Below, piece by piece: positions 19,404-30,292 of a DNA stretch of 64,000 bases (its first letter is position 1; every line of letters begins with the position of its first letter). The notes beneath the pieces are model-generated. The model saw nothing but the letters and a program-made list of their open reading frames with translations, was not told the origin of the DNA and did no database searches. The position numbers were made by a program, and so were the translations under genes. This DNA comes from Bartonella queenslandensis (lineage in GTDB: Bacteria; Pseudomonadota; Alphaproteobacteria; Rhizobiales; Rhizobiaceae), in NCBI RefSeq assembly GCF_018155095.1, contig NZ_NAAI01000003.1, positions 153,084 to 217,083 of the forward strand, written 5' to 3'.

Positions 19404-19447
19404 GCCTCTGGCGCGTGAGGCGACCATAAGAGGCATTTTTATTCCTT
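19404..19447 (+). terminator. Candidate terminator in gap, possibly ending a small RNA
   Basis: GCCTCT at 19404-19409 pairs with AGAGGC at 19429-19434. The loop between is GC-rich and can form an alternative internal hairpin. T-rich sequence follows (ATTTTTATTCCTTTTTT). It is 210 bases after the DUF498 gene, so it may end that transcript or an unannotated RNA. Confidence 0.45.
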
Positions 19448-19650
19448 TTTTAATAGTATTTACACACCCGCTCCGCATGTGACGTGGAAGGGGATAGATT
19501 TAAAATAAGAAAACCATGTGATCTTAGTTTTTTTCATTCAACAGACAAAAGGAAAAATTATATTATATATTAATTTGTTACGAGCAGTAGGAGCATGTCA
19601 AGATCAATTGGATTTTTGACAGACTAGTGCGGAAAGGAAGTTTTGTCCTT

Positions 19651-19696
19651 TTTATGCATAGCTTGAACCATATCATTTTTAACAGATTGATCTTTT
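19651..19696 (+). repeat. Stray copy of a uvrC segment
   Basis: Bases 19657-19696 are identical over 40 positions to 8430-8469 inside uvrC. Five more bases match upstream after one mismatch. The flanks differ. A 40-bp exact match is far beyond chance, so this is a duplicated gene fragment in non-coding DNA. Confidence 0.9.
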
Positions 19697-20093
19697 GAGG
19701 AGGCAGGAAGAGGTCAATAATTTAATTAAGTCTTTGTGATCAATGAATTTTCTATAAGAGTACATTGTGATCTATTTGGTAAAAAAGTGTTTTTTGTTGT
19801 TCTAAGTTTCATCACGCATGTTACGGTTCATTTTTAGCTGTTTTTTTACGACAAATAAAAGCTTAAATCCTATAAGCTAAATTTTATCAAAAAAATGATT
19901 TATTTAATTTAAAAGAAATTTCTTTTTGAAAAGAAAAGGCACTAAAAAGAAATTTAAATTTATAATACAGTTAAGAAACACATTTAAAAATCTTATTCTA
20001 TGAGCTGTATTTTCTTATCTCTCATTTTTTAAGATGAATAAAAAGAGAATATTAATTTAATTGCTAAAAAAGCGACGTTAATAGGTTCATAGA

Positions 20094-20954
20094 ATGATAG
20101 GTTCTCTTCCTTATTGTCTTGATATTTTACGAAACATAGATCGTGATCGCTATATATCAGTTTTATTTGCACCTAAAAAAAAGCGCAAAGCATTGGCCGC
20201 TCTTTACGCATTTAATGCTGAGATTTCTCGTATTCGTGAAAGTGTCCATGATCCATTCATCGGAGAAATACGATTACGCTGGTGGTATGATTCTATCGCG
20301 CATGGTGAAATGCAAATGAGTGGAAATAATCCGATTTTGAGTGATTTATTGGCAGCAATGACTCTTTTTAATTTACCAAAGACAGCTTTTTTACGTTATT
20401 TCGATGCGCAAATTTTAGATCTTTACCACAACCCAATAGAAACGCTTCATGATCTCGAGCATTATTGTGGTGAGACAGCAAGCATAATTTTACAGCTTTC
20501 TTGTCAGATATTAGATCCTGATGCCACACAAGATTTTACAGATATCTATGAACATGGAGGGATTGCTCAAGGATTCAGCGGTGTATTACGTCTTTTATCA
20601 TTCATGCAATCACGATATCACTATTATTTACCTACTGATATGCTGAAGGCTGTAGGGGTGAATAGGAAGGATTTAGACTCTCATCATCTCAGTGATCAAC
20701 AAAAGGGCGATATTGTTGAAGCTATGGTAGCATTATCACGCGATCATTATAGCAAATTTTACGCGTATTCTTGTGCTTTACCTAGAGCTCTTAAGCCAGC
20801 ATTTCTTCCATTGGTCATTATACCGGCTTCTCTTCAAAAGGCTATGCAGCTGGGGGGTGAAATTTTTCAAGAAAGTGCAACTCTGTCATTGATACATCGC
20901 TATTGGTTGATAACAAGAGCAGCAATAAGCGGTCATTTTCCAAAAATATCGTAA
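20094..20954 (+). CDS. Squalene/phytoene synthase-like protein, NDUFAF6 type
   Basis: 286 residues with the trans-isoprenyl diphosphate synthase head-to-head fold: RYISVLFAPKKKRKALAALYAFNAEISRIRE, RLRWWYDSI, and a later GIAQGFSGVLRLLSFMQSR segment. The Asp-rich motifs (D-x-x-x-D) that bind substrate diphosphates through magnesium are absent at both expected places, so I expect no synthase activity. The human NDUFAF6 protein is a like pseudoenzyme needed for complex I assembly. Adjacency to the NDUFAF3-like gene supports this role over carotenoid or hopanoid synthesis. Confidence 0.88.
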   Translation: MIGSLPYCLDILRNIDRDRYISVLFAPKKKRKALAALYAFNAEISRIRESVHDPFIGEIRLRWWYDSIAHGEMQMSGNNPILSDLLAAMTLFNLPKTAFLRYFDAQILDLYHNPIETLHDLEHYCGETASIILQLSCQILDPDATQDFTDIYEHGGIAQGFSGVLRLLSFMQSRYHYYLPTDMLKAVGVNRKDLDSHHLSDQQKGDIVEAMVALSRDHYSKFYAYSCALPRALKPAFLPLVIIPASLQKAMQLGGEIFQESATLSLIHRYWLITRAAISGHFPKIS

Positions 20955-22074
20955 AGAATATGACTGCGTTAAAATTAGACTATTTTTTTCATGTTAAAAA
21001 TAAAAGAGGATATTGTAACTCCAAATGATTTCTTTGTTATCAAAAACATTGATATAGTTCTTTTCTATGAATGCAAAAGAGTAAAAAGTTTTAAGGCCTT
21101 GAAAGTATGGTGTACTGGATGGTTGAAGGGCAAGCCAGCACCATTGTTAGAGTCGATCAGCTTCCACTATTGCGAAAACCCTTGGCACTCTTCACAAAGA
21201 GGAATGCCCTTTCTTTAATGTGTATCCAAACGTTAGTTCGGCTTATAACGTGCAAGCAGGAGGTTTTGATTGATTCAATCATAAACAGATTTAGAATAAA
21301 AGAAGCTTACGGTATTAAGGATTTTTATTCATATGGATAACACTATCTTATTTATAATAAATCAATGCATTAGCCAATAAAAGAAAACATAAGATAAAAC
21401 TTAATAGATTGGTTCATTTGATGAAGAATTTTGATATTGAGTGCTCTGAATATATTGGTCGCGTCTTATTTGCAAGTAAAATAAAATTTCCATTTTATTA
21501 TGAAAGAAGCTATTTTGGCTTCCTATTAAGTCTATAAAAAAATGCTCATTTTTGAAAAATTAAAATGATGAAGCCACAATTGATGACTGTGATGATATAT
21601 GAAAAATATTGATCTATCATGAAGTTCGTTTTTTTTTCATATTGAATAAGAGCCTTGAAGTAAAAGAGATTTCCTCATTTTAGATCATGTTTAGAATGAA
21701 TTTTTAAAATAGTTTTTTCCATATCATAAGTTGGGTGTGTCAATGCAAGTCATTTAAGGAAGAAGCAATAGGCTCCTTATGAACTAATATCAAGAGTAAC
21801 AATATGACGATCTATAAATGTATGATAATAGGGATGAGATTTATTGCTTAATTGGGATGGATAATATTGTTTATTGCGTTGAAAAAAACGGAATCCACAT
21901 ATCCATTGACTATTTTCTCGCAACTCAACACATATACTGATTTGCGAGAGAGCTAATTATAATGCTGATCTTAAGAGACTAAGCAAACAAGAGATCGATC
22001 TTACCTTTTCCACTATAGAAGAAGTGCTGATAAAAATTCTATCAGATAATCTTTTCAAATTATGTCTACCCTTT
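20955..22074. other. 1.1-kb gap between the NDUFAF6-like gene and ppiD
   Basis: Contains integrase relic copy 4 (21110-21300, minus). The remainder (21300-22074) is AT-rich with no supported gene. In relatives ppiD is followed by trp and moa genes on its strand (family knowledge); none is visible. Confidence 0.55.
21110..21300 (-). pseudogene. Integrase-leader repeat copy 4 with eroded integrase start
   Basis: Reading the minus strand, the leader block (plus-strand ACGTGCAAGC, GGTTTTGATTGATTCAATCA) comes first. It is followed by GAAGAGTGCCAAGGG, a TTCGCAATAGTGGA segment and AATGGTGCTGGCTTGCC. These align with the same ordered segments in copies 1 and 2 up to the D-G-A-G-L part of the integrase N-terminus. 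No longer frame survives. Confidence 0.5.
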
Positions 22075-23961
22075 TTATTGGAGAGTGTTAAAGATCTGAT
22101 TGTAATTTTTGCTATTAATTTCCAAAGGATGTTCTTTATTGGCAATTTGTAGCATTTCGAGTTTGAGATCTTCTCTTATCATCATATCTATATTAGCCCT
22201 AATCTCAGATGAAAGAGTATGAGGCGTGATGTCTTTAGGCATCATTACAGCATTTATTTGATAAATGATACGGTTTGTTGCAACCGGACCTTTTATGATG
22301 CCATAATGACCTTTGAGACCAGAAAACAATACCTTAATCCCTTCAACACCAAGGATTTCAGAGGGATCTTGACGCCGGAGGAGAGGCGTTGTTTGTTTTG
22401 TAACACCAAGTGTCCGTGCAAGGCTAACAAGACTTTTTCCTTCCGTAAGCTGTTTGAGAGCATTTTGGGCTTTTTCATCAAGAAGGCGCTGAATTTCTTC
22501 ACTTTTCCATTGAGAAAGAACATCTAGCTTAGCTTCTTCCAGTGTTTTATCGCGGGAAGGAATAATCTTATCGACTTTATACCAGAGATATCCACCATTT
22601 TGAAAAGAGAGAGGATCAAGATCAACTCCTTCATTTGATTGATAGATGACATTGAGCAAAGTATCTTTTTGAGGCAAATCTGTGAGGATTTCACCTTCAA
22701 GCGTTTTGCCTGTTTTATCAAAGGTAATTGTGCGCAGAGATAATCTGTATTGCTCAGCAAGCTCTTTGAGAGAAGCGCCCTCAAAACGAGCATTTTCAAT
22801 GGCGATATAATTGTTACGGATATCCTCAGTCGCACGATTTTTGGCAAGTGTTTGGCGAATATTTTCTTCTACACTTTCAAAAGGAAGAGATCTTGAAGGT
22901 TCAATATGTGTGACGCGAATGAGAACAGGTCCCTGTAGGTCATTTATTACAGGACTGACTTGTCCTTGTTGGAGTTCAAAAATTTCAGATGCGAGATGAT
23001 TAGGAAGTTCATTTTCTGCAAGAGGACCTTTTTTGATGTCATTAAGAGTCTTTTTTTCAGCTTTTATCAGTTCATCAAAACTCAATCCATTGGCTATTTT
23101 TTTTGCTGCATTATCGGCTTTTTCGCGTGTGGAGAATCTCAGTTCTTCGAATGTGCGCTTTTCAGGCGTTATAAAACGTGAAGCATTTTGGGTATAATAG
23201 GCTTTTGCCTCATCTATTGAGATATCTTGAGGTTTTATGAAATCAGAAAGTTCCATAGATAACAAAGAGACAGTGCGGTATTCTGGAGCACGAAATTCAT
23301 TTTGATGTGTTTCAAACCATTTTTGCAGTGTTTCGTGATCAGGATCAGCGATTGTTTGCCCTTTTAGATCAATAATGAAATAATCAGCACTCCGCTTTTC
23401 TCCTTGATAAAGAGCAAGTGCCTTGTAAAAGAGATTGGGTGCTTTCATATCAGAAAGTAAAGCAGCAATAAGTTGGTTACGCTTTTCTTGTTTGGTATAA
23501 TAATTAAGAAAAGCACTTTCACTGATACGTAAATGCTGAAGATAGTTATAAAATAAATTTTTATCAAATATACCATTTATCTGGAACATCTTATCAGAAC
23601 CAATCGTATGAGCGATTGTATCTTTTGAAAGACTTATTTTCATTTTACGGGCTTGTTCATCAAGCAGCACATTTTGTTGCAATTGATTAAACACAAAAGC
23701 GGGAATTTGGTATTGCTGCATTTCATTTGGTGTAAACATTCGTCCAAGATGAGCTGCCTGTGCTAAACGTGCGCTTTGATCGGCAAGTGCGAGACGATAA
23801 TCATCGATAGTGACTATGGATCTTCCAGAAGTAATAAGATCTCTTTCACTTTTTGTGTGTAACTGTGGTATTCCCCATAAGAGAATGAAGCATAAGAGTA
23901 AAATAGCAAGGAAAATTCTGAAAATCCAAGAGTTTGCAGCACTTCTTATGACGTCAAGCAT
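22075..23961 (-). CDS. ppiD: Peptidyl-prolyl cis-trans isomerase D-like membrane chaperone
   Basis: 628 residues. The N-terminus MLDVIRSAANSWIFRIFLAI has the PpiD/SurA_N_3 layout: a short cytoplasmic stretch, one membrane anchor (about 15-35), then a large periplasmic part. A SurA-like N-terminal chaperone region (about 40-200) precedes a parvulin-type domain (about 240-350, with EKADNAAKKIANGLSFDEL and GPLAENELP). A long C-terminal helical region follows. It assists folding of secreted proteins leaving the Sec channel. It diverges from tpiA, so the 154-bp gap holds both promoters. Confidence 0.93.
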   Translation of the reverse strand: MLDVIRSAANSWIFRIFLAILLLCFILLWGIPQLHTKSERDLITSGRSIVTIDDYRLALADQSARLAQAAHLGRMFTPNEMQQYQIPAFVFNQLQQNVLLDEQARKMKISLSKDTIAHTIGSDKMFQINGIFDKNLFYNYLQHLRISESAFLNYYTKQEKRNQLIAALLSDMKAPNLFYKALALYQGEKRSADYFIIDLKGQTIADPDHETLQKWFETHQNEFRAPEYRTVSLLSMELSDFIKPQDISIDEAKAYYTQNASRFITPEKRTFEELRFSTREKADNAAKKIANGLSFDELIKAEKKTLNDIKKGPLAENELPNHLASEIFELQQGQVSPVINDLQGPVLIRVTHIEPSRSLPFESVEENIRQTLAKNRATEDIRNNYIAIENARFEGASLKELAEQYRLSLRTITFDKTGKTLEGEILTDLPQKDTLLNVIYQSNEGVDLDPLSFQNGGYLWYKVDKIIPSRDKTLEEAKLDVLSQWKSEEIQRLLDEKAQNALKQLTEGKSLVSLARTLGVTKQTTPLLRRQDPSEILGVEGIKVLFSGLKGHYGIIKGPVATNRIIYQINAVMMPKDITPHTLSSEIRANIDMMIREDLKLEMLQIANKEHPLEINSKNYNQIFNTLQ

Positions 23962-24115
23962 TGTTCAATTCCATTTTAAACATAAATTATTACCAAAGCA
24001 GGAGTGGAATTTGCAATAAAGAGACGAAAGATGCAAGCTTTTAAAGACTTGCTTTCATTTTATAATTTGATACTACAGGTAAATCAAAATATCTAAGAGC
24101 TCTTGAGGTGAAAAT

Positions 24116-24880
24116 ATGTCTCCAAATATTCGGCCTTTTCTTGCTGGAAATTGGAAAATGAATGGAATGAGAGAATCGCTTGGAGAGTTACGAGCCATTG
24201 CTACAGGCGTTAGCTCTGATTTCGGTCATCTGTTTGAAGCGCTCATTTGTGTTCCTGCAACGCTTTTATCGCGTGCTTCTGATACATTGGATGGTGAAAA
24301 TCTCCTTTTAGGAGGACAAAATTGTCACTTTGATGATCATGGTCCTTATACGGGAGATATTTCAGCTTTTATGCTTAAAGAAGCGGGAGCAAGCCACGTT
24401 ATTATTGGGCATTCGGAACGTCGTACGGTGTATCAGGAAAATGATGCAATTGTCTGTGCTAAAGTGCAAGCAGCGTGGCGCGCAGGTCTTGTGGCTCTTG
24501 TGTGTATTGGTGAAACATTGGAGGAGCGCGATAATAATAAAGTCATGGATGTTCTTGCGCAGCAGCTTGAAGGATCTTTACCAGATGATGCAACAGCAGA
24601 GAATATCATTATCGCTTATGAACCTGTCTGGGCGATAGGTACTGGCAATACAGCAACTTCAGAAGATATTGCAAAAGTGCATCATTTCATTCGTGATAAG
24701 ATGTGCTCTCGTTTTGGTGATGAAGGAAACAAGATACGTTTGCTTTATGGTGGATCTGTAAAGCCATCCAATGCCTTTGAGCTTTTAAGTATTCCTCATG
24801 TTAATGGGGCTTTGATCGGTGGATCCAGCTTAAAAGCGATTGATTTTTTAACTATTTGCGATGTTTGTCGTAAATTATAG
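24116..24880 (+). CDS. tpiA: Triosephosphate isomerase
   Basis: 254 residues. The TIM-barrel active site is intact: N12 and K14 in GNWKMNG, H99 in IIGHSERR, and E169 in AYEPVWAIGTG. It interconverts dihydroxyacetone phosphate and glyceraldehyde 3-phosphate. It is followed by secG, pyrG, kdsA and eno, a conserved alphaproteobacterial series. The ribosome binding site is GAGGTG. Confidence 0.99.
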   Translation: MSPNIRPFLAGNWKMNGMRESLGELRAIATGVSSDFGHLFEALICVPATLLSRASDTLDGENLLLGGQNCHFDDHGPYTGDISAFMLKEAGASHVIIGHSERRTVYQENDAIVCAKVQAAWRAGLVALVCIGETLEERDNNKVMDVLAQQLEGSLPDDATAENIIIAYEPVWAIGTGNTATSEDIAKVHHFIRDKMCSRFGDEGNKIRLLYGGSVKPSNAFELLSIPHVNGALIGGSSLKAIDFLTICDVCRKL

Positions 24881-24963
24881 CAGAGAAATTTGAGTTTTCC
24901 CCTTGGATTGTGTGTTATTTATGTATAAATAACCGTGAAAGAGATATTTTAAGAGCAGGGTTT

Positions 24964-25416
24964 ATGCAAACAGTACTTATTGTTATTCATTTATTGATTG
25001 TGATTACTTTAGTTGGGGTTATCTTAATCCAACCCTCAGAAGGTGGTGGGCTTGGTGTGAGTAATAGCTCAGGGTTGATGAAAACCCGTGGGTCTCGAAA
25101 CCCTTTAACACGTTTGACAGCTATTTTAGCCTGTTGTTTTTATGTTGTTTCCATCGGACTTATTGTTGTGGGAAGTATATCAAATTCTGGTTCTGATATT
25201 TTAAAGCGCATACCGGTTAATTCAGAGCAGAATTCTACCAATAAAGGCTCAGAATCAGTCCCATCATCAAATGGTGAGTCTCAACCTTCTATTCTTGAGC
25301 AGCTAGGAGGTCCTTCAGATTCTCCACAGGGACAAAAACAGTCTACAAAGCCTGAAATGGAAAACCCAGTTCCACCGGTTCTTGAAAATCCAGTTCCGGA
25401 TAGCAATACAAAATAG
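24964..25416 (+). CDS. secG: Preprotein translocase subunit SecG
   Basis: 150 residues from ATG 24964; an upstream in-frame start (24910) adds a non-membrane leader unlike the family. Two membrane helices (about 3-22 and 50-72) flank the SecG core PSEGGGLGVSNSSGLMKTRG. A long Ser/Pro/Gln-rich tail follows, with a repeated ENPVP motif near the end. SecG aids SecYEG cycling. Confidence 0.95.
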   Translation: MQTVLIVIHLLIVITLVGVILIQPSEGGGLGVSNSSGLMKTRGSRNPLTRLTAILACCFYVVSIGLIVVGSISNSGSDILKRIPVNSEQNSTNKGSESVPSSNGESQPSILEQLGGPSDSPQGQKQSTKPEMENPVPPVLENPVPDSNTK

Positions 25417-25441
25417 TTTTTTGAAGAAAATATAGACTTTT

Positions 25442-25468
25442 AAAAAGGTGATTTTTTCACCTTTTTTT
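25442..25468 (+). terminator. Terminator after secG
   Basis: AAAAAGGTGA pairs with TCACCTTTTT around a 5-base loop, followed by TTATTTTA. It lies 26 bases after the secG stop and separates tpiA-secG from pyrG. Confidence 0.85.
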
Positions 25469-25544
25469 ATTTTAGAGGAAAAATTGTTTCTTTTTGCATT
25501 TTTTTCTGGAAAAATCATTATAAATTGCTTATCACCATAAGCCC

Positions 25545-27173
25545 ATGGCACGTTATGTTTTTATTACTGGTGGTGTGGTTTCTTCGCTTGGAAAAGGCAT
25601 CGCAGCGGCGGCGTTAGCAGCGTTATTACAGGCTCGTGGCTATCGTGTACGTCTTCGCAAACTTGATCCTTATTTAAATGTTGATCCAGGGACGATGTCA
25701 CCTTATCAACATGGTGAAGTATTTGTAACCGATGATGGTGCGGAAACAGATCTTGATCTTGGTCATTATGAGCGTTTTACTGGGCGTTCTGCAAATAGCC
25801 AAGACAATATTACAACAGGGCGTATTTATCGCAATATCATTGAACGAGAACGGCGGGGTGATTATTTGGGGGCAACAGTTCAAGTTATTCCTCATGTTAC
25901 AGATGAAATTAAGCGATTTATTACGACGGGAAATGAAGAATTTGATTTTGTTTTGTGTGAAATAGGTGGAACGGTTGGTGATATTGAGGCCATGCCTTTT
26001 CTAGAAGCGATTCGTCAACTTGGTAATGAACTTTCTAGGCAAAATGTCGTTTATATCCATCTTACATTAATGCCTTATATTCCCTCGGCAGGTGAATTAA
26101 AAACGAAACCAACACAACATTCTGTTAAAGAATTGCAATCAGTTGGTATTTCTCCTGATATTTTGCTTGTGCGAGCAGACCGGTCTATTCCAGAAACAGA
26201 ACGGTATAAATTATCACTTTTTTGCAATGTTCGCGCCAATGCTGTGATTCAGGCATTAGATATGCCAACAATTTATGATGTTCCTATGGCCTATCATAAA
26301 GAGGGTTTAGACTCTGAAGTTCTTTGCGCTTTTGGAATCAATACGGCTCCTCCTCCTCAGATGAATCTTTGGGAAGATATTACGCATCGCATTCACCATC
26401 CAGAAGGAGAAGTTGCGATTGCTATTGTAGGAAAATATATTGGCTTAAAGGATGCTTATAAATCTCTTATCGAAGCGATTGCGCATGGTGGTTTAGCGAA
26501 TAAAGTGAAAGTTAATATTGAGTGGATTGATTCGCAACTTCTTGAAAAAGAAGATTCCGTTTTAGCTTTACAAAAAGCGCATGGAATTTTGGTTCCTGGG
26601 GCTTTTGGGGTTCGAGGGGCAGAAGGAAAAATTCGAGCAATTCAATTTGCGCGAGAGCGTAAAATTCCATTTTTAGGGATTTGTTTTGGAATGCAATTGG
26701 CTTGTATAGAAGCTGCACGCAATATTGCACAGATTGAGAATGCTTCATCAAGTGAGTTTTGTGAAACAGAAAATCCAATTGTCGGTTTAATGACAGAATG
26801 GCTCAAAGGCGATGTTCTTGAAAAACGGACAAGAAATGGTGATCTTGGTGGATCCATGCGCCTTGGTGCTTTTGCTGCTGAATTAAAAGAACAAAGTCAT
26901 ATTGCTCAAATTTATGGAATGACAAAGATTGTTGAACGACATCGTCATCGTTATGAGGTCAATATTGATTATAAAGATAAGTTAGAACAGTGTGGTTTGA
27001 TTTTTTCTGGCATGTCTCCCGATGGTATTTTGCCGGAAACGATAGAATATGCAGATCATCCATGGTTCATAGGTGTTCAATATCATCCAGAACTAAAATC
27101 ACGTCCTTTTGATCCACATCCGCTTTTTGCTTCTTTTATTGAAGCTGCTGTAGAACAAAGCCGATTGGTTTAA
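25545..27173 (+). CDS. pyrG: CTP synthase
   Basis: 542 residues, normal length. The synthetase domain opens with [20 protein letters not shown] (P-loop) and carries [14 protein letters not shown]. The glutamine amidotransferase domain has the nucleophile C380 in LGICFGMQ and the HPE of [16 protein letters not shown]. It converts UTP to CTP using glutamine and ATP. The start at 25545 has a weak ribosome binding site. Confidence 0.99.
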   Translation: MARYVFITGGVVSSLGKGIAAAALAALLQARGYRVRLRKLDPYLNVDPGTMSPYQHGEVFVTDDGAETDLDLGHYERFTGRSANSQDNITTGRIYRNIIERERRGDYLGATVQVIPHVTDEIKRFITTGNEEFDFVLCEIGGTVGDIEAMPFLEAIRQLGNELSRQNVVYIHLTLMPYIPSAGELKTKPTQHSVKELQSVGISPDILLVRADRSIPETERYKLSLFCNVRANAVIQALDMPTIYDVPMAYHKEGLDSEVLCAFGINTAPPPQMNLWEDITHRIHHPEGEVAIAIVGKYIGLKDAYKSLIEAIAHGGLANKVKVNIEWIDSQLLEKEDSVLALQKAHGILVPGAFGVRGAEGKIRAIQFARERKIPFLGICFGMQLACIEAARNIAQIENASSSEFCETENPIVGLMTEWLKGDVLEKRTRNGDLGGSMRLGAFAAELKEQSHIAQIYGMTKIVERHRHRYEVNIDYKDKLEQCGLIFSGMSPDGILPETIEYADHPWFIGVQYHPELKSRPFDPHPLFASFIEAAVEQSRLV

Positions 27174-27209
27174 GATGTCAATTTGGTTACTTTGCTTTTG
27201 AGGGATAAA

Positions 27210-28046
27210 ATGACGAAACCAAATGCTCGTGTAAAAGTTGGAAACATTATTTTTGCAAATGAAATGCCTCTTTCATTAATTGCAGGACCGTGTCAGATGG
27301 AAAGTCGCGATCATGCTTTTGAAATGGCTGGTCGTATTAAAACAATTACCGATCAGCTGGGTATCGGGTTTGTTTATAAATCAAGTTACGATAAAGCCAA
27401 CCGAACCTCTTTGAGTGCGGCACGTGGCATTGGTCTTGAAAAAGCAATGGCCATTTTTTCTGATTTAAAAAAAGAGTTTAATTGTCCCATATTGACGGAT
27501 ATACATACCGAAGAACAATGTACAATTGTTTCTTCTACGGTTGATATTTTACAAATACCTGCTTTTTTATGTCGTCAAACAGATCTTTTAGTAGCAGCCG
27601 CCAAAACAGGATGTGTTATTAATATTAAAAAAGGTCAGTTTTTAGCTCCGTGGGATATGGAGAATGTTTTAAAAAAGGTTATTCACAGTGGTAATCCAAA
27701 TGTTATGCTTTGTGAGCGAGGCACATCATTTGGTTATAACCGACTGATTTCGGATATGCGTTCGTTACCTATTTTACGTTCATTTGGGGCTCCTGTTATT
27801 TTTGATGCCACACACTCTGTTCAAGAACCTGGGGGGCAGGGAGCTTCATCTGGTGGACAGCGTCAATTTGTTGAAGTTTTAGCGCGTGCGGCTGTTTCTG
27901 TTGGGGTTGCCGGTATTTTTTTAGAAACCCATCAAGATCCAGATCATGCACCTTCTGATGGACCCAATATGGTTAAAATTGATGATTTACAAAGATTGCT
28001 TGAGACTTTAATGGAATTTGATAATCTGTCAAAGAAGTTGAATTAA
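27210..28046 (+). CDS. kdsA: 3-deoxy-8-phosphooctulonate synthase
   Basis: 278 residues from ATG 27210, chosen because GAGGGAT precedes it; an upstream in-frame GTG at 27183 adds a nine-residue leader not typical of the family. Signatures are LIAGPCQMES, KSSYDKANRTS, and FDATHSVQEPGGQG followed by SSGGQR. It condenses PEP and arabinose 5-phosphate to Kdo 8-phosphate for lipid A core synthesis. It lies between pyrG and eno, as in other alphaproteobacteria. Confidence 0.98.
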   Translation: MTKPNARVKVGNIIFANEMPLSLIAGPCQMESRDHAFEMAGRIKTITDQLGIGFVYKSSYDKANRTSLSAARGIGLEKAMAIFSDLKKEFNCPILTDIHTEEQCTIVSSTVDILQIPAFLCRQTDLLVAAAKTGCVINIKKGQFLAPWDMENVLKKVIHSGNPNVMLCERGTSFGYNRLISDMRSLPILRSFGAPVIFDATHSVQEPGGQGASSGGQRQFVEVLARAAVSVGVAGIFLETHQDPDHAPSDGPNMVKIDDLQRLLETLMEFDNLSKKLN

Positions 28047-28117
28047 GAAGAGAAAAAATATTTCATGAGTAGGATATTAGAAATGAATCGCGCCTTTGAT
28101 TGGATAAGGAAACATAG

Positions 28118-29386
<1,269 letters not shown>

Positions 29387-29500
29387 TCATTGTGAGCACA
29401 AAATATGAAAGTATAATATCATTTAGACTATGAAATTAAGATTTCTTATCAAAGGCATATACGCAATAATTTTTAAGTGTTTAAATTTATAGGGATTAAG

Positions 29501-29908
29501 ATGAGAGGTGTAATTCTTACTCAAGATCAAGGAACGTATCTCGTTTCAGGTGATGATGGTAGGCGTTATCAGTTTGCGACTTGGGATTGGTTGGGAAAGA
29601 AACCACCAAGGATTGGTGATACTGTTGATTTTGTCTATGAAGGAGGAGTGGTCAGTTCTGTTTTTCCGTTGTTAAGACCAGGTACAGAAAACTCAAAGAT
29701 CATGTTCGCACTTCTTTGTTGGTTTGCAGGTATCTTTGGTGTTCATCGTTTTATGGTTGGGAGAGTTCGCACTGGTGCTTTAATGCTCATTCTATCTTTA
29801 TCGGTTGCTGGATTGGTGATTACCGGTATTTGGGCAATTGTTGATTTTATACTCATTGTTGCTGGAAAATTTACGGATAAAGATGGGAATCAGATTACAG
29901 ACTTGTAA
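29501..29908 (+). CDS. TM2-domain membrane protein, copy a
   Basis: 135 residues from ATG 29501, with AGGGATT upstream; an in-frame GTG at 29477 is less likely. An N-terminal soluble domain of about 60 residues (YLVSGDDGRRYQFATWDW, GDTVDFVYEGG) precedes a TM2 domain of two membrane helices. The TM2 core is IFGVHRFMVGRVRTGALML, and the protein ends in a short DKDGNQI tail. Function is unknown; TM2 proteins are often small membrane proteins of uncharacterised role. First and most diverged of three tandem copies, each followed by ftsB sequence. Confidence 0.85.
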   Translation: MRGVILTQDQGTYLVSGDDGRRYQFATWDWLGKKPPRIGDTVDFVYEGGVVSSVFPLLRPGTENSKIMFALLCWFAGIFGVHRFMVGRVRTGALMLILSLSVAGLVITGIWAIVDFILIVAGKFTDKDGNQITDL

Positions 29909-29917
29909 AAATCTTAT

Positions 29918-29955
29918 AATAAAAAGAAGGTCATGTAGACCGCTTTTTATTTTTA
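29918..29955 (+). terminator. Possible terminator after TM2 copy a
   Basis: AAAAAGAAGGTC and GACCGCTTTTTATTTTT form an imperfect stem around ATGTA, starting about 10 bases after the stop codon, with a T-rich tail. Confidence 0.6.
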
Positions 29956-30017
29956 TAGATATATTAAGTTCGTAACGCCGAATTATGGTACTATACGTTT
30001 TTAAGTAGAAATATTAA

Positions 30018-30265
30018 GAAAAATATGCACAGTTAAATAAAACTATTGAAAAAAACTGTGCTATTTTATACGGGTAGAATAAAGACGTAAATCAATTACA
30101 GCTTACTTTAGTGTTTCTGTTTATAGCAGTGGAAAACACTAATTATTGGGGGGATTCAAACTATTTCAATTCCACATTTATCATGGTTTCTATGCGTTTT
30201 ATTTACGCAGTGAGGTTAATCAGCATATTATCTAAATTAGGAAAATCTCTTTATGAATAACACAT
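30018..30265 (+). pseudogene. ftsB relic 1 (5' half, truncated)
   Basis: Aligns without large gaps to the 5' half of the intact ftsB at 31759. Shared blocks include CACAGTTAAATAAAACTATTG-like leader, CTATTTTAT, GCTATTTCA-like and CATTTATCATGGT, and CGCAGTGAGGTTAATCAGCATATT. The start ATG is ATA (30068-30070) and codon 5 is TAA. The sequence then runs into the ribosome binding site of the second TM2 gene. It fills the 384-bp gap. Confidence 0.85.
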
Positions 30266-30292
30266 GAGGAGCAGCTTTATAGGTGGTTGAAG

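Larger units (their letters stand above)
19195..20093. other. 900-bp gap with a uvrC segment copy and a possible small RNA
   Basis: No protein gene recognised. Holds a GC-richer stem-loop near 19404-19434 followed by T-rich sequence, the 40-bp exact copy of part of uvrC at 19657-19696, and long A/T runs from 19850 to the next gene. Confidence 0.6.

Noticed and set aside
21107..21340. Plus-strand 77-codon frame
   Set aside because: The region is better explained as a minus-strand leader repeat with an eroded integrase start.
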